Shown here in pieces: positions 16,672 through 24,240 of a stretch of 64,000 nt of DNA; within the stretch, counting starts at the first letter, position 1, and each line of letters opens with the position of its first letter. Position numbers and translations under genes: made by a program. The notes beneath the pieces are model-generated. The model was given only the letters and a program-made list of their open reading frames with translations, was not told the origin of the DNA and did not search any database. Location of the stretch: NCBI GenBank assembly GCA_965219875.1, contig CBDCOW010000001.1, forward strand, positions 372,001-436,000, in the 5' to 3' direction. The DNA is from DAOUKH01 sp965219875. GTDB lineage: Bacteria > Chloroflexota > Dehalococcoidia > SHYB01.

Positions 16672-16725
16672 GATTCACCCCCTGGAGGTTCGAAGCCCTT
16701 GTCAAAAGGGCGCGACCGAGGACGT

Positions 16726-16911
16726 CTACTCGGTCGTTTCCGGCAGGACCTGGCGTCCGTCGTAGGTCCCGCAGGAGCGGCAAGCGATGTGTGGTGGCTT
16801 GGGCTCGCCGCATTGCGCGCACTTGCTCAGGCTGTGCAGCCGGAGCCCATGATGCGCCCGATGAGTCCCTTGTCGGGACTTGGAGCGTTTGCGTTTCGGA
16901 AGTGGTGCCAT
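16726..16911 (-). CDS. rpmF: 50S ribosomal protein L32
   Basis: The 61-residue basic protein begins MAPLPKRKRSKSRQGTHRAH and has the four-cysteine zinc-ribbon pattern CAQCGEPKPPHIACRSC, which is diagnostic for L32. It lies 9 nt downstream of the DUF177 gene, the usual DUF177-rpmF pairing in bacteria. Confidence 0.95.
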   Translation of the reverse strand: MAPLPKRKRSKSRQGTHRAHHGLRLHSLSKCAQCGEPKPPHIACRSCGTYDGRQVLPETTE

Positions 16912-16920
16912 ACGTACCTT

Positions 16921-17457
16921 CTAGTTCACGCCCGTGTCGGAGTGCAGCGTTTCGAGCAACGCCCACCGCGGGTCCACGCCGCCCTGCGGACAGCCGCAGG
17001 CCTCGACGTTGCGGTTGACGCCGCATGTGGAGCATAAGCCGGAGCACTCTTGGGCGCAGAGGGGTTTCATGGGAAGGCTCAGCAGAGCGTATTGGCGGGA
17101 GGGCTCCCCGAGGTCGAGGATGTGGCGCCGGTCGATGGTGAAGGCGCCTTCATCTTCGGGGCGGTCGAGCTTGCCGCCGTGAACGATATCGATGCTTGGG
17201 TAAAAGACCTCGTCGATTGCAAAACTTACCGGCTCGGTGAAGGGGGCGAGGCACCGGCTGCATTCGGCGCGAACTCGGGCGTCAAGTTGCGCCCTGACCA
17301 GGATGCCCTGGTCCGTCCGCATCAGCCGTACGGCCCCTGTAATCTTGCCGGCTAGCTCCTCGTATCGGTCCTCCGCCTCATCTATCGCGTAGACGCGCTC
17401 CGAGCCTAGGGGGGATTGGAGAAGCTGGGCGACGTTCCAATGCACGACCAATCCCAC
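16921..17457 (-). CDS. DUF177 (YceD) family protein
   Basis: The 178-residue protein has the family CSRCL motif mid-protein (ECSRCLAPFTEPV) and a C-terminal cysteine cluster, CAQECSGLCSTCGVN. DUF177 proteins are encoded upstream of rpmF and have been linked to 23S rRNA accumulation. GTG 17457 gives the longest form; a GTG at 17445 is possible. It is the first gene of the operon, about 25 nt below the promoter at 17484-17513. Confidence 0.87.
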   Translation of the reverse strand: MGLVVHWNVAQLLQSPLGSERVYAIDEAEDRYEELAGKITGAVRLMRTDQGILVRAQLDARVRAECSRCLAPFTEPVSFAIDEVFYPSIDIVHGGKLDRPEDEGAFTIDRRHILDLGEPSRQYALLSLPMKPLCAQECSGLCSTCGVNRNVEACGCPQGGVDPRWALLETLHSDTGVN

Positions 17458-17483
17458 CAGCCCGCTCGGGTCGCGTTCGAGGG

Positions 17484-17513
17484 ATTATAGAGAGCGCCCG
17501 TCGCGGGCGTCAA
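17484..17513 (-). promoter_or_regulatory. Sigma-70-type promoter of the DUF177-rpmF-fab operon
   Basis: On the minus strand TTGACG (17513-17508) and TATAAT (17489-17484) are separated by 18 bp. The -10 is perfect. Transcription should start near 17477, about 20 nt before the DUF177 start codon. The interval 17514-17612 upstream shows nothing else recognisable. Confidence 0.75.
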
Positions 17514-17612
17514 GCGTCTCGTGAGCCGTACATTGCGAAATTTTTCTCAAACTGCGTAGAGGGTACTCCCGTTAGAGGGAATTGACAAGACTCCGCACCT
17601 TAGCCCCCTCCT

Positions 17613-18749
17613 CTAAAACCCGTACAGCTTGGCCGTATTTGTCCGAGTCATCCGCTCCCGGTCGTCGACGCTTGCCCCAGCCATCACCCGATCCAGGATC
17701 TCCCGCGACCGGGGAAACGTGGATTCCAAATGGGGATAGTCCGAGCCCCAGAGCAGGTTGTCGACGCCGATGATCCCGCGGTCGCGCATCCCCAGGGCGT
17801 CCTCCTGGAAGCTGTGATAGACGTTGTGGTGGAGATAGTCGGTGGGGACCGAGCCGTCGGCGAAACGGTGGGTGATCATCATGGGCCGCTCGCGGTAGAC
17901 GTAGTCGATGCGGTCCATGAAGAACGGTATCCACCCCAGTTCATGCTCGAGCTGCACGAAGCGTAGGCCGGGGAAGCGTTCGAGCACGCCGGAGAAGATG
18001 AGGTGGCACAGGGTCTGGCGCACCCAATTCTCGGCGTTCACCCGGTCCGGCGCGGTGAGCACGGCGCGGTCGTACGACACCTTGGGCGCGGTGAACGTTC
18101 CCGGCCGGTTCGTGGCCCGGTGCAGACTCAGCGGCATAGCCAGCGCCTCAGCCTCGGCCCAAAACGGGTCGTACTTGGGGTCGTCGTAGAACTCGCCGGG
18201 CGTGGGGTATACGGGGATGACTGCCCCGGCCAGTCCGAGCTTGGCACAGCGCCGCAGTTCGGCGGCCGCGGCCTCGACGGCGTCGTCGAGCACGATCATC
18301 GCCAGGCCCCGCAGCCGGTGAGGGTAGACCTCGCAGAAGTCCGCGATCCAATCGTTGTACACGGCGAGGATGGCGCCGAGGAGCGCTGCGTCGTGAATCT
18401 TGTGGTACATGTGCAGCGCCGTCGTGGGATAGACGACCTCGGCCTCGACGCCGTCCGCGTCCATGTCGAAGACCCGCGCGTGGGGGTCGTAGGCGCCGGG
18501 TCTCACGTCGCCGGTGCGGCCGTGCAGGCGCATCCCTTCCAGGCTCTCGAAGCGCTTCCCCGCCGCCGAGCCCCCGCGGAAGGTCGCCCCGATGGCGATG
18601 TCGCCCACGTAGACCTCGTCGGCCTCCGGCCCCTCCACCAGGCGGGGGATGAGCTCGCGGGGGACGCCGCCGGCGCCCGACATGCGCTCGGTCCACAGAT
18701 CGCCGGGCTCGACCACGTGGGAGTCGGACGAAATCAGCGTGGCGCTCAT
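17613..18749 (-). CDS. Amidohydrolase family 2 protein (paralog)
   Basis: The 378-residue protein begins MSATLISSDSHVVEPGDLW. It carries the family blocks DSHV, FDMDADGVEAEVVYPT, PLSLHRATN, QLEHELGWIPFFMDR and LLWGSDYPHLEST, matching the paralogs at 1058 and 19013. It is a probable metal-dependent hydrolase or decarboxylase of a cyclic metabolite. ATG 18749 is chosen by homology; the frame extends to 18965 through repeat-derived sequence. It is divergent from the next paralog. Confidence 0.88.
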   Translation of the reverse strand: MSATLISSDSHVVEPGDLWTERMSGAGGVPRELIPRLVEGPEADEVYVGDIAIGATFRGGSAAGKRFESLEGMRLHGRTGDVRPGAYDPHARVFDMDADGVEAEVVYPTTALHMYHKIHDAALLGAILAVYNDWIADFCEVYPHRLRGLAMIVLDDAVEAAAAELRRCAKLGLAGAVIPVYPTPGEFYDDPKYDPFWAEAEALAMPLSLHRATNRPGTFTAPKVSYDRAVLTAPDRVNAENWVRQTLCHLIFSGVLERFPGLRFVQLEHELGWIPFFMDRIDYVYRERPMMITHRFADGSVPTDYLHHNVYHSFQEDALGMRDRGIIGVDNLLWGSDYPHLESTFPRSREILDRVMAGASVDDRERMTRTNTAKLYGF

Positions 18750-19012
18750 GCGCTCGCCCCAAGGCGCGCAGGCGTCCAAAGGGCGCCTCTCCCATCCTGA
18801 CGGCCGGTTACGCAAAGGGAGAGTTGGAGAGAGGGTTCGAGGTGCTGCTCCGCGTATCGGGGGTAGTCGCTCATGGAAGGACCTGACGGCGCGGGGCGGC
18901 CGCCGCCGAAGGCGGGGAGTATAGCAAAAGGCCTGTTTGAAACCGCCCCCGCGTTGTGCCACCATACGCCCGTTCAGAGGAGGCCGCGAGGCGCGGCCGA
19001 CGGGGGCGCGGC
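18750..19012. other. Divergent intergenic region with a degenerate repeat end
   Basis: The region lies between two divergent amidohydrolase genes. At about 18806-18820 it contains GGTTACGCAAAGGGAGAG, similar to the inner end of the IS and short elements at 43-51 kb, followed by GAGAGAGGG. No gene is visible. It must also hold the promoters of both flanking genes, but I cannot place them firmly. Confidence 0.5.
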
Positions 19013-20092
19013 ATGACGGTACGGGCCATCTCAGCCGATTCGCACATCCTAGAGCCGTGGGGGATGTGGGCCGAGCGCATCGACCCAGAGTTTCGGGAGC
19101 GAGCGCCGCGCGTCGAGGAGAGCCCCGACGGCAACGGCCACCTCTTCGTCTGCGAGGGCCGCTCGAAGGGTGCGATCCGAGCCCTCGGCACGCCCTACGC
19201 CGCCCAGAAGCAGCAGACCGAGGAGGGACGCCGCGGCGGCTACGACCCCGCCGCCCGTATCGTTGACATGGACGTGGACGGCATCGAGGCCGAGGTGCTC
19301 TATCCCAGCATGGGAGCGCGCGTCTACAGCATCCCCGACGGCGAGCTCCAGGCGGCGTGCTTCCGGGCCTACAACGACTGGCTCGGCGACTTCTGCGCCA
19401 CCGACCCCAAACGCCTCTACGGCGTCGCCCTCATCCCGACCTTCGACATCGAGGTCGGCGTGAAGGAGCTCCGCCGCGCCGCCAAGTTGGGCTACCGCGC
19501 CGCGGCGGTCTGGGGCACGCCGCCCGACCGGCTGCCCTTCGAGAGCGGTCACTACGACCCGCTCTGGGCCGAGGCCGAAGCGTTGGAGACGCCCATCAGC
19601 CTGCACGCCTTCACCGGCCCCGAGCGCTCCATCTCCAACTTCTTCCTCATCAGCTATACCAACTTCGTGCACCATATCCCTCAGACGCTGGTGACGATGG
19701 TCTTCTCCGGCGTCTTCGAACGCTTCCCCAAGCTCAAGGTGATCTCCGTGGAGAACGACATCGGCTGGGTGCCCTATCTGATCCAGCGCATGGAGTACGG
19801 CTACGGGCGCAAGCGGGGTCGGCACGGCGGCGAGTTCCCCTCGGGCCTCACCCCGCGCGACATCTTCCACCGGAACGTGCGGCTCACTTTCATGACCGAC
19901 CGCCTGGGGCTGGCGAACCTCGACGCGATGTCGCCCGACATGCTGATGTGGGCCACCGACTACCCCCACGACGACAGCACCTGGCCGGAGTCGCTGAGCC
20001 TGATGGAGGAGCAGTTCGAGGGCATCGACCCGGCGGTGCGGGACAAGATCGTCTTCGGCAACTGCAACGATCTCTACCGCATGGGGCTGTAG
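19013..20092 (+). CDS. Amidohydrolase family 2 protein (paralog)
   Basis: The 359-residue protein begins MTVRAISADSHILEPWGMW and carries DSHI, IVDMDVDGIEAEVLYP, PISLHAFTG, SVENDIGWVPYLIQR and MWATDYPHDDST, the metal-site blocks of PF04909. ATG 19013 is preceded at a distance by GAGGAGG and begins at the conserved N-terminus. Two acyl-CoA dehydrogenase genes follow by 16 nt on the same strand, which suggests one catabolic operon. Confidence 0.88.
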   Translation: MTVRAISADSHILEPWGMWAERIDPEFRERAPRVEESPDGNGHLFVCEGRSKGAIRALGTPYAAQKQQTEEGRRGGYDPAARIVDMDVDGIEAEVLYPSMGARVYSIPDGELQAACFRAYNDWLGDFCATDPKRLYGVALIPTFDIEVGVKELRRAAKLGYRAAAVWGTPPDRLPFESGHYDPLWAEAEALETPISLHAFTGPERSISNFFLISYTNFVHHIPQTLVTMVFSGVFERFPKLKVISVENDIGWVPYLIQRMEYGYGRKRGRHGGEFPSGLTPRDIFHRNVRLTFMTDRLGLANLDAMSPDMLMWATDYPHDDSTWPESLSLMEEQFEGIDPAVRDKIVFGNCNDLYRMGL

Positions 20093-20108
20093 GCGGCGTG
20101 GGGCGGCG

Positions 20109-21308
20109 ATGATCGACTTCGCGTTCACCGCCGAGGAGGAGGCGCTGCGCCGCGAGGTCCGCGACTTCTGCGCCGAGCAACTCACGCCCGAAGTCCTGCG
20201 CCGCGCCTACCGCCACCCCGGCGGCGGCTACTTCTCCCGCGAAATCTGGGACTTGCTCCGCTCCAAGCGCTGGCTCTTCCCCCACTGGAGCGAGGCCGAG
20301 GGCGGCGCCGAGTTCGACCCGATGCAGCACGCCATCCTCATCGAGGAGTTGGCCTACGCCCTCGTCCAGTGCGGGTCGCATCATGCCTGCGACGTGGTGC
20401 GGGGCGCCGGCGACGAGGCCCAGAAGGCGGCCTACCTGCCTCGCTTCGCCTCCGGCGAATGGCTGGTGACCATCGGCATCTCCGAGCCTAACGCGGGATC
20501 CGACGCGGCGAACATCGAGATGCGAGCCCGGCGCGACGGCGACGAGTGGGTGCTCAACGGCCAGAAGCTCTGGGGCGGCCATGGCATGACCGAGTTCCAC
20601 GAGAACAACGTCCACATCTGCGTGGCCCGCACCGACCCCGACGCCGAGCGCCACCGCGGCCTCTCGATCTTCCTCGTCCCGCTGACCACGCCCGGCATCA
20701 CCATCGCCCCCGTCCACATCATGCGCGGCGAGCCCCATGTCGCCTCCGTGGCCGCCATCTACTACGACGACGTCCGCGTCCCCGCCGGCGCCGTCCTCGG
20801 CGGCGAAGTCAACAACGGCTGGTATCAGATGACTCGGGTCCTCAACGACGAGCGCGCCACCCTCCTCACCGCCAACACCGGCCGCGCCGCGCGCATGCAC
20901 GACGACCTCGCGGCCTACGTCCGGTCGACGAAGGGAACGGACGGTGGCATGCAATGGATGCGGCACCTGCTCGCCGAGCTCTACATCGAGCTCGAAAGCG
21001 TGCGCTGCATGTCCTACGAGGCCGCGGCCCACGCCAAGCGCGGCGTCGGCATGGGCGGCGTGCCCCTGGGCGGAGCGAAGATCGCCGCCGCCGAGCTCTA
21101 CCAGCGCATGAGCGAAGGCGGCATGAAGATACTCGGCTACCAAGGGTTACTGAACTTCAAGGAGGCTGCCCGCGACCTCCCCTTCGCCGACACCGTCCTG
21201 TGGTTCGCGATGGGAAGCCGCCAGGGGACGACGGCGGGCGGTTCGGCGGAGGTCATGCTCAACCGGATCGCCACCGACCGCCGCGGCCTGGGACTTCCCC
21301 GAGGCTGA
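20109..21308 (+). CDS. Acyl-CoA dehydrogenase
   Basis: The 399-residue protein has the acyl-CoA dehydrogenase blocks IGISEPNAGSDAANIE (FAD and substrate contact), LNGQKLWGGHG, and the C-terminal TTAGGSAEVMLNRIATDR. It oxidises an acyl-CoA to the enoyl-CoA using FAD. The C-terminal Gly-Gly-Ser block corresponds to forms whose catalytic base lies elsewhere in the fold. It is 16 nt after the amidohydrolase and 16 nt before a second dehydrogenase subunit-like gene. Confidence 0.9.
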   Translation: MIDFAFTAEEEALRREVRDFCAEQLTPEVLRRAYRHPGGGYFSREIWDLLRSKRWLFPHWSEAEGGAEFDPMQHAILIEELAYALVQCGSHHACDVVRGAGDEAQKAAYLPRFASGEWLVTIGISEPNAGSDAANIEMRARRDGDEWVLNGQKLWGGHGMTEFHENNVHICVARTDPDAERHRGLSIFLVPLTTPGITIAPVHIMRGEPHVASVAAIYYDDVRVPAGAVLGGEVNNGWYQMTRVLNDERATLLTANTGRAARMHDDLAAYVRSTKGTDGGMQWMRHLLAELYIELESVRCMSYEAAAHAKRGVGMGGVPLGGAKIAAAELYQRMSEGGMKILGYQGLLNFKEAARDLPFADTVLWFAMGSRQGTTAGGSAEVMLNRIATDRRGLGLPRG

Positions 21309-21324
21309 CCTCCGAGGCGTACCT

Positions 21325-22449
21325 ATGGACATCGTTCTCGGCGAAGACGACCAAATGCTGCGCGGCTCGTTCCGCGACTTCTTCGCCAACGAGTGCCCCA
21401 CCGCGCTGGCCCGCGAGGTCGAGGAGGCCGGCCTCGACTACTCCCGCGAGCTCTACGCCGCCATGGCCGGGCTCGGCATGCTCTCGCTTCCCTTCCACCC
21501 GACCTACGGCGGCCAGGACGGTCACCTCTTCCACCTCGGCCTGCTTTACGAGGAGATGGGCCGCGCGCTCGCTCCCACGCCGCACCTCTCCGCGGTCGTG
21601 CTGTGCGGGATGCTCATCGCCGAGGCGGGGCGCGAGGAGCAGCGGCTCGGCTATCTGCCCGGCATTGGCGCGGGCGACCTGATCGGCGCACTAGCGTTGA
21701 CCGAAACCGCCGGCGGCGTGCGGGAGATCGCCGTGACCGCGTCGATCGACGGCGAGGCGATCGTGCTGAACGGCCACAAGCGCTTCGTCCGTGACGGGGC
21801 CGCCGCCGACTTCTTCATCGTCGCGGCGCGGGCCGAAGATTCGGCGGGAGAGGAAGGAATCTCACTGTTCATTGTCCCCGCCGGCGAGGAGGGAGTGACC
21901 CTCGAAACGTACCGCATCATGAGCGGCGAGCGGCTCACCGACGTCACCCTCGACGGCGTGCGCCTGCCCGAGGAGGCGCTGCTGGGCGAGTGGCAGGGGG
22001 GGTGGCCCGCTTTGGCCCGGGTCCTCGACTATGGGCGGGCCATGCTCGCCTGCGAGATGACCGGTGGCGCCGAGGCGCTCCTCGAACGCACCGTCGAGCA
22101 TTGCAAGCAGCGCCACACGTTCGGCAGGCCCATCGGGACGAACCAAGCGCTGCAGCACCGCCTCGCGCGCATCAAGATGGACCTCGACCGCATCCGCCTC
22201 CTCGCCCGCCGCGCCGCCTGGCGGCTGGGAGAAGGCGAGGCCGCCTCCATCGACGCCGCGGCGGCCAAGATCGGCGCGAGCGCCCTCTACCGCCTCGCCG
22301 CCAACGAGGCGGTCCAGATGCACGGCGGCTACGGCGTAGCCAAGGAGACCGACATCCAGCTCTACTGGCGCCGCCACAAGGCCCTGGAGGTCTACCTCGG
22401 CGACAGTCAGTCCCTCAAGGACGAGATGGCCGACGCCCTCGGCCTGTAA
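21325..22449 (+). CDS. Acyl-CoA dehydrogenase, partner-type
   Basis: The 374-residue protein shows LTETAGG, LNGHKRFVRDG, HTFGRPIGTNQALQHRLA and VQMHGGYGVAKETDIQLYW, the expected acyl-CoA dehydrogenase order. The segment aligned with the usual YEGTSEI reads YLGDSQS, so the classical C-terminal catalytic Glu appears absent. Adjacent paired dehydrogenases, one lacking a standard base, are known as heterotetramers in actinobacterial steroid side-chain catabolism. The same arrangement is inferred here. Confidence 0.88.
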   Translation: MDIVLGEDDQMLRGSFRDFFANECPTALAREVEEAGLDYSRELYAAMAGLGMLSLPFHPTYGGQDGHLFHLGLLYEEMGRALAPTPHLSAVVLCGMLIAEAGREEQRLGYLPGIGAGDLIGALALTETAGGVREIAVTASIDGEAIVLNGHKRFVRDGAAADFFIVAARAEDSAGEEGISLFIVPAGEEGVTLETYRIMSGERLTDVTLDGVRLPEEALLGEWQGGWPALARVLDYGRAMLACEMTGGAEALLERTVEHCKQRHTFGRPIGTNQALQHRLARIKMDLDRIRLLARRAAWRLGEGEAASIDAAAAKIGASALYRLAANEAVQMHGGYGVAKETDIQLYWRRHKALEVYLGDSQSLKDEMADALGL

Positions 22450-22490
22450 AGCCGAGCGCGGGAGACCCACCTTGAGCCGCTCTCCCCCCG

Positions 22491-22667
22491 GGAGACCTTT
22501 GCAAAACTCCGTCGAGGGGAAGAACGCCGCCCGCTGGCCTTGGGACAGGGAGGGGGCGCGGGATCTTGCCCCCTCTCCCGCTGGGAGAGGGTTGGGGTGA
22601 GGGCGGGGGGAGGTGGGGGCCGCGCGACCTTGTTGAAGCCCGCCCGCCGAGTTACGCAAAGGTCTCC
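22491..22667. mobile_element. 177-bp non-autonomous inverted-repeat element (MITE), copy A
   Basis: The ends are GGAGACCTTTGCAAAACTC and GAGTTACGCAAAGGTCTCC. They are imperfect inverted repeats and match the ends of the 1207-bp IS at 43962, 47386 and 49560. The interior holds no gene and is shared, with few changes, by the copy at 33830-34005. The element lies within a C-rich/G-rich hairpin repeat of the 12572 type, so it inserted into that hairpin. The remainder of 22450-22763 is repeat sequence without a gene. Confidence 0.8.
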
Positions 22668-22763
22668 TCTGGGAGAGACTGAGAGAGGGCACGCGCCGCA
22701 GGCGCGCGGGCGCCCAATGGGCGGCGCTCCTCCCAGTGCTACGCAGCAGCCGGACCGCCCAGG

Positions 22764-23477
22764 CTAAAAATCGAAGTCGTATTCGAAGGGGCGGACGGCG
22801 CGGAGCGGGGCCGTTACCAGGGGAGTCCAGGCGCCGGCGGGCGGGTCGAGGGCGGTGTCGAGTGCCGCGTTGAGCGCCGTGTCGGCGGGATCGGCCTCGA
22901 CCAGCAGCATGTAGGCGAGCCGGCCCGCCTCCTCCTCCGCGTACCCCGCGAAGGCGACCGCGCCGTGGACGCCGTCGACGGCCAGCGCGGCGGGCAGCCC
23001 CGTCCCTTCCCACCATGCCTTCGCCGCGCCAACGTCCTTCGCGTCGCCTATGATCACGACGACGCCCCGGTGGCCGAGGTGGGGAACGGCTTCGGGCGCG
23101 ACGAGGATGCCCTCCGCGGCGTAGGTCCCCGTCACGCGGTAGTTGCCCGCGTAGGGCACGTACCCCTGCCGCCACATGCGTCCGGCGCGGTTGAGGCCGC
23201 GGTCGAGCTCCCTGCCCGACACGCGGTAGCTATCGAAGTCGGTCGTGCTGGTCAGGTAGGTCGTGAAGTAGGCGCCCTTGCCGTCCTGGAGGGACTCCAT
23301 GCCCACGTTGCGGCGAAGCGCCTTGAGCGCCTTATCGGCGACGTAGCGGCGCCCCGCGATCACCTCGGGCCGCGAGATGTGCGTGGGCAGGTGGTCAAGG
23401 TCGTACCACCGGTTGTAGTCCCCGGTTAGCTCCGGAGCGACGTCGACGAATGCGAGCACCGCGCCTTTGATCTCCAT
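22764..23477 (-). CDS. Protein of unknown function, dimeric alpha/beta-barrel-like
   Basis: The 237-residue soluble protein begins MEIKGAVLAFVDVAPELTGDYNRWYDLDHLPTHI. The NRWYDLDHLP segment is common in small proteins of the dimeric alpha/beta-barrel type, and a second similar half may follow (VVVIIGDAKDVGAAKAWW). I do not recognise a defined family or catalytic residues. ATG 23477 lies at the start of the conserved part. It is co-oriented with the SCP2-like gene 78 nt upstream. Confidence 0.7.
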   Translation of the reverse strand: MEIKGAVLAFVDVAPELTGDYNRWYDLDHLPTHISRPEVIAGRRYVADKALKALRRNVGMESLQDGKGAYFTTYLTSTTDFDSYRVSGRELDRGLNRAGRMWRQGYVPYAGNYRVTGTYAAEGILVAPEAVPHLGHRGVVVIIGDAKDVGAAKAWWEGTGLPAALAVDGVHGAVAFAGYAEEEAGRLAYMLLVEADPADTALNAALDTALDPPAGAWTPLVTAPLRAVRPFEYDFDF

Positions 23478-23555
23478 ACCGCCCCTCCTGTACGTTCCGC
23501 GGGCTACCTTACATCGGGGCCGTTCGGCGGGTAAACCCTGCTGTGGCGCCCTCCC

Positions 23556-23999
23556 TTAGAACGTCGTGTCCAGGGCCGCCGAGGCGTCGATGAACTCCTG
23601 GAAGGAGAGTGCCTGGCGGTGAAACCGGTCGACGCGGCCCCGGTCGGCGCCGTAGAGACGGAACGGGTGTTCGGGCAGGCTGAGGCCTTTGAGGGTGTGC
23701 TCGCTGTCGGCGCGCCCGTTGGCCTTGATGTTCTCGATCATCTCGCGCCAGTCGTCGAGCTCGCCCTCGATTATCCAATCGGGGTCGTACCGCTCGATCT
23801 CGCCCTCCGCCAGCTCGCGCACCGAGGAGCAGCGATGGACCTCGAACACCAGGCTGTAGGCGAGGCCGCCGACCTTGAACACGCCCTTCGAGTCGGCGTA
23901 GCCCAAGGCCCGGTACTTCTCTTCGCTCTCGTTCATCAACGCTCTCAGCGATTGGAACCACTGGAGGCTAGGGAAATGGACGTTGGTTTGCGGGGTCAC
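23556..23999 (-). CDS. Small SCP2-like putative lipid-binding protein
   Basis: The 147-residue protein is chosen to start at GTG 23999 because AGGAGG lies 5 nt upstream; the frame remains open to 24116 without a better start. The middle, with GGLAYSLVFEVHRC and DWIIEGELDDWREMIENI, resembles the sterol-carrier-protein-2 fold, in which a last helix covers a hydrophobic ligand cavity. It may hold an acyl or sterol-like ligand for the neighbouring CoA enzymes. The family assignment is tentative. Confidence 0.6.
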   Translation of the reverse strand: MTPQTNVHFPSLQWFQSLRALMNESEEKYRALGYADSKGVFKVGGLAYSLVFEVHRCSSVRELAEGEIERYDPDWIIEGELDDWREMIENIKANGRADSEHTLKGLSLPEHPFRLYGADRGRVDRFHRQALSFQEFIDASAALDTTF

Positions 24000-24027
24000 G
24001 GAGTCCTCCTGCAGGCTAGGGGCGCGG

Positions 24028-24159
24028 TTAGGGTTTCGTCTCGGAAGCGTAGCGGGGCGCGACAACGTAGTCCGGCTTCCGCGAGGCGTGAATCTTGGGA
24101 GACGCGCCCTTGCCATCGTCGCAACTGATGCACACGTCGTCGACGATGGAGAAGCTCAT
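24028..24159 (-). CDS. Possible 43-residue small protein
   Basis: The frame encodes MSFSIVDDVCISCDDG at its start and ends YASETKP. It is preceded by AAGGA 5 nt before ATG 24159 and lies 28 nt upstream of the SCP2-like gene on the same strand. The CISC pair may bind metal. The good ribosome site and operon position support it; the short length and lack of a recognised family count against it. Confidence 0.45.
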   Translation of the reverse strand: MSFSIVDDVCISCDDGKGASPKIHASRKPDYVVAPRYASETKP

Positions 24160-24240
24160 GCCGTCCTTGCGCGCCGCCCTGCCTGAAGCGGATACGCAGT
24201 GTCACTATACTCCACGCGGCCGTCGTCTGCCGCCGGGCCG

